Under the pieces are notes generated by a model that saw only the letters and a program-made list of their open reading frames with translations, ran no database searches and had not been told where the DNA came from. DNA of 40,304 bases from Candidatus Zhuqueibacterota bacterium (lineage in GTDB: Bacteria; Zhuqueibacterota; Zhuqueibacteria; Zhuqueibacterales; Zhuqueibacteraceae): contig QEVD01000055.1 of assembly GCA_003576975.1 (NCBI GenBank), forward strand, positions 1-40,304, in the 5' to 3' direction. The position numbers and the translations under genes were made by a program. Within the stretch, counting starts at the first letter, position 1. Each line of letters opens with the position of its first letter. Below, piece by piece: positions 34,319 to 40,304 of the stretch.

Positions 34319-36466
34319 ATGAGACGCATTCGTATCGGTATCGATGTCGGTGGAACATTCACCAACGCTGTTGCGATCGATACCGCGAGCTTCAGCATTC
34401 TGGCGCATACCAAAACGCATACCACGCACCGCGCAGAGGAAGGCGTGGCGCACGGCATTGTGACCGCCTTGCGCAAGCTGGTGCGCAAGGGTAGAATCGC
34501 GCCGGAAGAAGTGGTTTTGGTCGCGCATAGCACAACGCAAGCGACCAATGCTTTGTTGGAAGGCGACGTGGTGCGTGTCGGCATCATCGGCATGGGCGCC
34601 GGCCTGAAGTCGATGCGGGTGCGGCGCGAGACGAATATCAAAGATCTTGAATTGGCGCCGGGCAAAATGCTGCCCACGTGTTATCGCTTTCTCGATACCA
34701 AGCGTAATTTTACCGAGAGTGTGATTCGACAAACCATTGCAGAATTGCAGCAGGAGGGCGCGGGCGCCATCGTTGCCGCAGAAGCATTTTCCGTTGAGAA
34801 TCCTCGCCGCGAACAGCTTGTGCTCAACATCGCGCAAGCCATGGGGCTGCCGGCCACCTCGACCCAACAAATCTCCCAGCTTTATGGTTTGCGGATGCGC
34901 ACGCGCACAGCGGTTATTAACGCCGCCATTCTGCCGGTGATGATTGCCACCACGGAATTGATGGAACGCAGCCTGCATGAAACCGGCATTCACGCGCCGT
35001 TAATGATCATGCGCTCGGACGGCGGCATTATGGACGTCAAAGGCATGCGCGAGCGTCCGGTGCTGACGCTCTTGTCCGGGCCGGCCGCCGGCATTGCCGG
35101 CGCCTTGATGTACGCCTCCGTCTCGGAAGGCATTTTTTTGGAAGTCGGCGGCACCAGCACCGACATCAGTTTGATTCATCACGGCCAGGTTGAGGTGCGG
35201 ACGGCGCGCATCGGCTCACATAAATTGTATGTCAAAGCTCTCGACACGCGCACGATCGGCGTGGCCGGCGGCAGCATGATTCGAGTTCGTAACGGCGAGA
35301 TTTCCGAGGTTGGTCCGCGCAGCGCACACATTGCCGGCATGCCCTATGAAGCCTTCAGCTCGATTCTCGATCTGCATGACGCCGAGCCTACGCTGGGTGC
35401 GCCGAATCCCGGCGATCCTCCGGATTATGTTTTTTTGCACAAGGAAGGCAAACGATTTGCGCTCACCGTCACGGGCGCGGCCAATCAAATGGGTTTGGTT
35501 CCGGATCATGATTATGCCCGCGGCGGCCAAAAAAATGTGAGTATGAGTTTCACTAAATTGGGGCGTTTGCTCGATCAAACACCGGAAAAAGCCGCGGAAG
35601 CGATCTTGCGTCTGGGGTGTAAACGCATTGCAGCCGCCGTGCAAGAGTTGATTGACCGGCATGAATTGCAGCGCGAGAATTTGCGTTTGATCGGTGCGGG
35701 CGGCGGCGCCTCGACCATTGTGCCTTACACCGCGTGGCTCTTGAATCTTCCTTATGTTTTGGCGCCCAACAACTCCATTTTCTCGGCGATCGGCGTGGCG
35801 CTCGCCATGATTCGCGAGACTATTGAACGCAGCCTGGTAAATCCTTCGGAAGCCGATTTGTTGAGCCTGCGGCAGGATGCCGAAGCCATGGTGCTGGCCA
35901 TGGGCGCCTCGCCCGAAACTGTTGATGTCAAAATCGAAGTGGATACGCGGCGCAGCCTGGTGCGCGCGATTGCGACCGGCGCGACCGAAGCGCGCTTGCT
36001 GGAAAAAATTCGCCGTCCCGTGCCTTCGCATCAACGTTCCAATGTTGCGGCCGCCACGTTGGAAACAGAAACTGATAAAATTCGCACGCTGGCACAAACT
36101 GATTTTTTCACGGCTTTTACCGCGCCGAAAGTGGTCACACGGATGTTCGGCTTGATCAAGCACAAGCAGCAGCCCATTGTGATTGTCGATCAGCACGGCG
36201 TCGTTCGCCTCACATTCGAGCGCGCCGAGCTTTTGGAAATGACGGCGGGCGACGGCCGCGAACGGATGAAGCAGTTTCTGGATACCCTCACGCATTACGG
36301 CGATAGCGGCGCGCATATTCCAGCGATTCATCTTGCCATTGGGCCGCGGCTCATTGACTTTTCGGGTTTGGTTAATTCCTCGCAAATCATCTCGCTGGGC
36401 GCGCATGAGCTTAAACAGACCAAGGCAGAATCGCCTGTTTTATTGATGGCAGATTTGAAAAACTAA
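34319..36466 (+). CDS. Hydantoinase A / 5-oxoprolinase family protein
   Basis: A 715-residue protein of the HyuA family. RIRIGIDVGGTFTNAVAID opens the hydantoinase N-terminal domain. VVLVAHSTTQATNALLEG and VGIIGMGAG follow. The Hydantoinase_A core has RTRTAVINAAILPVM, LTLLSGPAAGIAGALM, EVGGTSTDISLIHHG and TIGVAGGSMIRVRNG. Family members hydrolyse cyclic ureides or lactams with ATP (hydantoins, 5-oxoproline) or carboxylate ketones. The usual HyuB partner gene is missing here, and the C-terminal about 200 residues do not look like a HyuB domain. The substrate is therefore open. It is followed 8 bp later by a ROK-like gene and then an SDR gene. Confidence 0.85.
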   Translation: MRRIRIGIDVGGTFTNAVAIDTASFSILAHTKTHTTHRAEEGVAHGIVTALRKLVRKGRIAPEEVVLVAHSTTQATNALLEGDVVRVGIIGMGAGLKSMRVRRETNIKDLELAPGKMLPTCYRFLDTKRNFTESVIRQTIAELQQEGAGAIVAAEAFSVENPRREQLVLNIAQAMGLPATSTQQISQLYGLRMRTRTAVINAAILPVMIATTELMERSLHETGIHAPLMIMRSDGGIMDVKGMRERPVLTLLSGPAAGIAGALMYASVSEGIFLEVGGTSTDISLIHHGQVEVRTARIGSHKLYVKALDTRTIGVAGGSMIRVRNGEISEVGPRSAHIAGMPYEAFSSILDLHDAEPTLGAPNPGDPPDYVFLHKEGKRFALTVTGAANQMGLVPDHDYARGGQKNVSMSFTKLGRLLDQTPEKAAEAILRLGCKRIAAAVQELIDRHELQRENLRLIGAGGGASTIVPYTAWLLNLPYVLAPNNSIFSAIGVALAMIRETIERSLVNPSEADLLSLRQDAEAMVLAMGASPETVDVKIEVDTRRSLVRAIATGATEARLLEKIRRPVPSHQRSNVAAATLETETDKIRTLAQTDFFTAFTAPKVVTRMFGLIKHKQQPIVIVDQHGVVRLTFERAELLEMTAGDGRERMKQFLDTLTHYGDSGAHIPAIHLAIGPRLIDFSGLVNSSQIISLGAHELKQTKAESPVLLMADLKN

Positions 36467-36473
36467 GCACCTT

Positions 36474-37457
36474 ATGAAACCAGTTCGCACGGACGCCAAC
36501 ACAAGTTCCCCGCTTTATCTCGGCCTCCATCTGCAAGCCTCATTCATTCAAGCCGGTTTAGGCGACGGTTTTCAACTATTACTCGCCGATCTCGGCCAGC
36601 CTCTCGAACACGGAGACAACGCCCAGGATATTTTGCCAGTTTTGTGCAGCATTTGGAAAAGTGCGCAAATGGTTGCCGGTGATTTGGCAAGCCGGATTCA
36701 TGCCGTCGGGCTTGCGGCGCCGGCGGCTGTGCATCCTGCGCAAGGGCATCTCACATTAACTACCGAAAACAATCCGATGTGGGAGGGCCTGGCCGTGGCG
36801 GAATGGCTGCAAAAAGAATTGGGTGCACCGGTTATCGTCGCGTCCGAAACAATTGCAACGGCTGTTGCGGAATTGAAAATCGGCGCAGCGCGGGGCGCGC
36901 ACGACGCGCTTATCATCAAGATCGATACGGCTGTCAAAGCAGCCTATTGGCGCAACGGCGAGTTTGTGCGCGGCGCGAACGGCTTTTTTGGCAATATCGG
37001 CCACATCGCGACCGGCAACAGTGACCTGCCGTGCTCGTGCGGCCACCTCGGCTGTTTGGAAGCGAGCGTTGCCACGGATGCGATTCTCGATCGTTTTTTT
37101 GTGGCGATGGAAGAAGCGGAACTCGAGCTAGACGATGAAGAAATGCCCGAATCTGGTGAAGATGTTTTTAAGCTCAGCCAGCAGAATCATGCCGTGGCGC
37201 GCGCCGTGCTCGATGATGTCGCCTTCGATCTCGGCGCCGGGCTTGCGAGCGTGATCAATATCATTAATCCGGCAAAAATTGTGATTGCCGGCGATCCGGT
37301 TTACCGGCAGGCAGAGTTCTTCGAGCAGATGATGCAGGATGTGACGCGACGAATCTTGCCGGGCTGTGCTTCCGGGTTGCAGCTCGTGCGTGCCACGGTC
37401 AATGAAAATTCCGAATGTCTCGGCGCCATGATGCTGGCGCATGAACGTTTTGCATGA
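36474..37457 (+). CDS. ROK-family protein lacking kinase residues (putative pseudokinase)
   Basis: A 327-residue protein with the ROK fold. It keeps GNIGHIATGNSDLPCSCGHLGCLE (in two parts), which contains the structural zinc motif CxCGxxGC, and a C-terminal ASVINIINPAKIVIAGDPV segment typical of ROK proteins. The catalytic parts are altered. The N-terminal phosphate loop is GLHLQASFIQAG instead of DIGGTK-like. The catalytic NDAN motif reads SETI in IVASETIATAVAE. The second loop reads KIDTAVKAAYW instead of a GTGIGGG type. No helix-turn-helix domain precedes it, so it is not a standard ROK repressor. It probably binds a sugar or scaffold without phosphorylating it. It is in a tight operon with the HyuA-like and SDR genes. 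Confidence 0.82.
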   Translation: MKPVRTDANTSSPLYLGLHLQASFIQAGLGDGFQLLLADLGQPLEHGDNAQDILPVLCSIWKSAQMVAGDLASRIHAVGLAAPAAVHPAQGHLTLTTENNPMWEGLAVAEWLQKELGAPVIVASETIATAVAELKIGAARGAHDALIIKIDTAVKAAYWRNGEFVRGANGFFGNIGHIATGNSDLPCSCGHLGCLEASVATDAILDRFFVAMEEAELELDDEEMPESGEDVFKLSQQNHAVARAVLDDVAFDLGAGLASVINIINPAKIVIAGDPVYRQAEFFEQMMQDVTRRILPGCASGLQLVRATVNENSECLGAMMLAHERFA

Positions 37458-37468
37458 AAGGAAGATTT

Positions 37469-38197
37469 ATGGAATCGCATACCAACCTCAAAGGCAAAGC
37501 CGCAATCGTCACGGGCGCGAGCCGTGGCATTGGGCGCGCCATTGCTCTGGCATTGGCGCGTGAAGGCGTCAAGTTGATGCTGGCGGCGCGTGATCAACTG
37601 CGGCTGCAGCGCGTCGCTGAGGAGGCGCGTCAATATAGCGTGGAGGCAGACAGCGTCAGCGCCGATATGCGGGATGAAGCTCAAATCAAAAACATGATTG
37701 AGGCCGCGTTGAAACGTTTTGGCCGCCTGGATATCTTGGTGAACAATGCCGGCCTCGGCTATTTCAAACCGGTGAGTGATCTTTCCACGGCGGAGTGGGA
37801 TGAGATGTTCGGCGTCAATCTGCGCGGTGTGTTTCTGGCGACGCGCGAGGCGCTGCCGCATTTGCGTGAGGCCGGTGAAAGTTTTGTGGTGAATGTCGCC
37901 TCGCTGGCAGGTAAAAACACCTTTGCCAACGGCGCCGGTTACACCGCGACGAAATGGGGCTTGCGCGCCTTTGCACAATGCCTCATGCTGGAAGAACGCA
38001 AGAACGGCTTGCGCGTGCTCACCATTTGTCCGGGATCGGTGGCCACAGATTTCGGCGCCGGCCCAAGCCGGGAACAGCGCGCCGAGAAGCGCAACATCAT
38101 CATGCCGGAAGATGTGGCTGACGGCATTCTTGCCGCTCTCAAGTTGCCGCAACGATCAATGATTAGTGAGATCGATATCCGGCCCTCAAATCCCTGA
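37469..38197 (+). CDS. Short-chain dehydrogenase/reductase (SDR)
   Basis: A 242-residue NAD(P)-dependent oxidoreductase with a Rossmann fold. The cofactor motif is VTGASRGIGRAIALA, NNAGLGYFKPV is the structural NNAG motif, and the catalytic residues are Ser in VNVASLAGK, then Tyr and Lys in GYTATKWGLRAFAQ. The C-terminal PGSVATDFGAGP is typical of classical SDRs resembling FabG, but the substrate is unknown. ATG 37469 follows AAAGGAAGATTT; an ATG at 37454 overlaps the ROK stop and is possible. It is the last gene of the HyuA-ROK-SDR group. Confidence 0.9.
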   Translation: MESHTNLKGKAAIVTGASRGIGRAIALALAREGVKLMLAARDQLRLQRVAEEARQYSVEADSVSADMRDEAQIKNMIEAALKRFGRLDILVNNAGLGYFKPVSDLSTAEWDEMFGVNLRGVFLATREALPHLREAGESFVVNVASLAGKNTFANGAGYTATKWGLRAFAQCLMLEERKNGLRVLTICPGSVATDFGAGPSREQRAEKRNIIMPEDVADGILAALKLPQRSMISEIDIRPSNP

Positions 38198-38266
38198 AAC
38201 GGGAAAGGCGCCGCTTGAATTTTTTCAAAAGGATTTTGGAATATGACTTTTACAGGACGATGGCTT

Positions 38267-39283
38267 ATGAAACTTCGTATCCTTGTTTTCAGCGTTTTGT
38301 TGCTGCAATTGCCAGCCGGTTTGACGTATGCCCAGCAAAGCAAGCGGCTGTTCGCCGCTGTTGCCAGAAGTTTACACACGAATGCTGCGGACAACGCGGA
38401 AACGATGGGCCTGCTTGCCTCGCCATTGGACAATCCGAAGTGGGCGATTTTAACATGGCCGGGATTGCCGCTCAATACCATTGCCAAAACCAGCGGCAGC
38501 GGCTCTCCAAAGTTGCTTGCTGCCGGACCAACGGGAATTTTTTTGCCATTTACCAATCCCACCGGCTGGCGCTTGCTAACGGACTGGCATTTGACAGAGG
38601 TGCTTGATGTCGAAGTCGATCCCACTTCCGAGCGCATACTTTACGCCGCCACCGCAGTGGGCGTTTTCATTTCAAAAGATAATGGCAAAGAATGGAAGCT
38701 GCGCAACCAGGGGCTGACCAGCAATTTTGTGAGTTGTGTGTTGGCAGATCCCAAACAATCGCGGCGTTTGCTCGCGGGCACGGAAGCAGGTTTGTTTGAA
38801 TCTCTCAACGGCGGCGACGATTGGCGCTTGCTGGCGCTGCCGGACGTTGCCGTGCGCGCATTGCTGCGTGAAAAAGAGTCGTGGCCGGGCATTTTTTGGG
38901 TGGGCACCGAGTATCACGGCATTTACGAAAGTTTTGACGGCGCCAAAACCTTCACGAAAGTTGATATGGACGATGACAGCAGCTCGGTGTATACGCTTGC
39001 CGGCGGCGGCGCAAATGAACCAATTTACGCCGGTTTGTACGAACAAGGCATGTATCGTGCCGCTTCGCCCGGCGAATTGTGGGAGCGCATGAGGGACAGT
39101 GAAAAACTCGGCACCGTCTTGTGTATCTTGCCATTGCACGAAAGACAAATGATTTTCGCCGGCACCTATGACAAAGGTGTTTTTCTCAGCGTTGATGGCG
39201 GGCAAACCTGGCAAGACTTTGGCCTGGAAGGCGCGCCGGTTCGCGATTTGTTGCTCGGTGAGTCGAGTTGGTCAAAGCCATGA
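38267..39283 (+). CDS. Secreted BNR/sortilin-like beta-propeller protein
   Basis: A 338-residue exported protein. Residues 1 to about 23 are a signal peptide (MKLRILVFSVLLLQLPAG, then AQQ). The body is a set of BNR-like repeats with the aspartate-box pattern S/T-x-D-x-G-x-x-W: FISKDNGKEWKL, FESLNGGDDWRLL, YESFDGAKTFTKV and FLSVDGGQTWQDF. Such propellers occur in photosystem-assembly-like Ycf48 proteins, sialidases and many FCB surface proteins. No enzyme motif is seen and no T9SS sorting domain follows. An in-frame ATG at 38243 is an alternative start. Confidence 0.85.
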   Translation: MKLRILVFSVLLLQLPAGLTYAQQSKRLFAAVARSLHTNAADNAETMGLLASPLDNPKWAILTWPGLPLNTIAKTSGSGSPKLLAAGPTGIFLPFTNPTGWRLLTDWHLTEVLDVEVDPTSERILYAATAVGVFISKDNGKEWKLRNQGLTSNFVSCVLADPKQSRRLLAGTEAGLFESLNGGDDWRLLALPDVAVRALLREKESWPGIFWVGTEYHGIYESFDGAKTFTKVDMDDDSSSVYTLAGGGANEPIYAGLYEQGMYRAASPGELWERMRDSEKLGTVLCILPLHERQMIFAGTYDKGVFLSVDGGQTWQDFGLEGAPVRDLLLGESSWSKP

Positions 39284-39416
39284 CACGCGCTAGTTGCAGG
39301 AAGTATCTCCGTTAGGCATGGGCAATCAAGTATAGGCAGTCTTCTAAATAAACGATCACCTTCGCGTGAAGGCGATCATCGCGTCGTTCTTAAATTTTCG
39401 GAGGAAGGAAACCGTA

Positions 39417-39974
39417 ATGTTGAATCCCAAGGTGGAGTTGAAACAGAGTGTGATTCAGGGCATGGGAATTTTTGCCAGAGAGTTTATTAAAGAAGGCGAA
39501 ATCGTGTGGTGGGAGACGCCGGAAGAACAAGCAAAGCGTTTCATTGTAACACGTGAAGTGGTCGTGAGCTGGCCGGAAGAGTTACAGCGCAAGTTTCTGA
39601 ATTATGCTTATCAAATCAGCGAGGGGATTTATTACGGTCCGGAAAACGGTGTTTCGAACGACCCGGCGGACTCCACCAACCACAGTTGTGATCCCAACAC
39701 GTGGTTTGTTGATGACAATGCCATGAGTGCGCGCCGCGACATTATGCCCGGCGAAGAAATTACCTATGACTATGCCATGAGTGAAATCGAAGAAGATTTT
39801 ATTCTCGTATGCGGCTGTGGCGCTGCCAATTGCCGCGGCATCATTCGCGGTTCAGATCATTTGCTGCCGGAAGTGCAGGAAGCCTATGGCAGCCACATGA
39901 TGCAGCACACGCTGCACAGTATCGCTGCACATGGAAACGCATCGAAAAAAGTGAAGGTTGCAAACGCGGAGTAA
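39417..39974 (+). CDS. SET-domain protein lysine methyltransferase
   Basis: A 185-residue protein with an almost complete SET fold. GMGIFAREFIKEGEIVWWE is the N-terminal SET motif (SAM-binding GxG region). NHSCDPNTWF is the core NHSCxPN motif, and GEEITYDYAM carries the catalytic Tyr. A post-SET-like zinc cluster CGCGAANCRG follows. SET enzymes transfer methyl groups from SAM to protein lysines; bacterial targets are mostly unknown. ATG 39417 has GGAGGAAGGAAACC upstream. It stands alone downstream of the propeller gene. Confidence 0.9.
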   Translation: MLNPKVELKQSVIQGMGIFAREFIKEGEIVWWETPEEQAKRFIVTREVVVSWPEELQRKFLNYAYQISEGIYYGPENGVSNDPADSTNHSCDPNTWFVDDNAMSARRDIMPGEEITYDYAMSEIEEDFILVCGCGAANCRGIIRGSDHLLPEVQEAYGSHMMQHTLHSIAAHGNASKKVKVANAE

Positions 39975-40205
39975 AAATTCGCGGACGACAACAGCCGCAT
40001 CATTATTTGCGCGATGCGCCTTTTCGCGCGACCCGCGGCGCGGAAGGTGATGTGGCCATCGCAAAAAAAGTTAAAACCGCCCGCATAGGTGAAATCCCGG
40101 CAAAAGGTTTTTGTGGGAGTTCCACTGCTGTGGGCGAATTTTTTTGAGCGGTTACGTTTTCCATCTCGGCGCGTCGAAATTTCCCCGGTAATGATGTACA
40201 AACGT

Positions 40206-40304
40206 TTACAACTTTTCCATCTTTTCTGCGAGAGCCTGAAAATAATGTTCACGCAATGTCGACAATGAAGCCTTGAGTAATGAAGAAATTTGCAGCGCCT
40301 CGCC
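40206..40304 (-). CDS. C-terminal end of a minus-strand gene (runs off the window)
   Basis: An open frame of 32 codons from the window edge to TAA at 40208-40206. It reads GEALQISSLLKASLSTLREH and then YFQALAEKMEKL, a plausible helical protein end. It would converge with the SET gene. There is too little to name a family, and it could be chance. Confidence 0.35.
   Translation of the reverse strand, partial: GEALQISSLLKASLSTLREHYFQALAEKMEKL

Noticed and set aside
35216-36406. A 396-codon open frame on the minus strand opposite the hydantoinase gene
   Set aside because: It lies wholly within a clearly identified gene on the other strand; its translation has no recognisable motif. Many such antisense frames arise from codon bias here.

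Overview
The window reads as chromosomal DNA of a Gram-negative bacterium of the FCB superphylum, possibly an uncultured lineage such as candidate phylum KSB1 or a relative of Calditrichota or Bacteroidota. The evidence is a subtilisin-like protease with a C-terminal type IX (Por) sorting domain, a SusC/SusD outer-membrane pair, lipoproteins, an MCE/Mla-type lipid transporter and a gapped dcw cluster. The phylum assignment is inference. No tRNA, rRNA, CRISPR array, integrase or transposase was recognised.

Left part (1-11.7 kb): mostly single genes, mainly on the minus strand. They are a partial DUF3160 protein, a small putative lipoprotein, a DUF429 protein, a family 5-like uracil-DNA glycosylase, ferritin (+), a MOSC protein, a large secreted S8 protease (+), a small HExxH protein (+), a TolB-like propeller lipoprotein, a Nudix hydrolase, a dienelactone hydrolase and a SAM methyltransferase.

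Middle (11.7-16 kb): a damaged susC-susD locus on the minus strand. It keeps a good promoter and a good terminator. The susD-like gene has lost an internal segment and changes frame. The susC-like gene has lost its middle, and in its place lies about 1 kb of AT-rich DNA carrying an unrelated plus-strand lipoprotein gene with its own terminator.

Right part (16.4-29.3 kb): the division and cell-wall cluster mraZ-rsmH-ftsL-ftsI-murF-mraY-ftsW-murG-ftsQ-ftsA-ftsZ. It is preceded by a textbook promoter and a five-unit MraZ operator. murE, murD, murC and murB are absent from their usual positions. The encoded proteins make lipid I and lipid II (MurF, MraY, MurG), polymerise and cross-link septal peptidoglycan (FtsW, FtsI) and build the division ring (FtsZ, FtsA, FtsQ, FtsL).

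Far right (30-40.3 kb): an MlaE-MlaF-MlaD type lipid transporter, a UbiE/MenG methyltransferase, methylmalonyl-CoA epimerase, then a tight hydantoinase A / ROK-like / SDR trio, a secreted propeller protein, a SET-domain protein and the tail of a minus-strand gene. Several families of short imperfect intergenic repeats recur between genes, and a 58-codon remnant of an anti-sigma factor lies after ftsZ.
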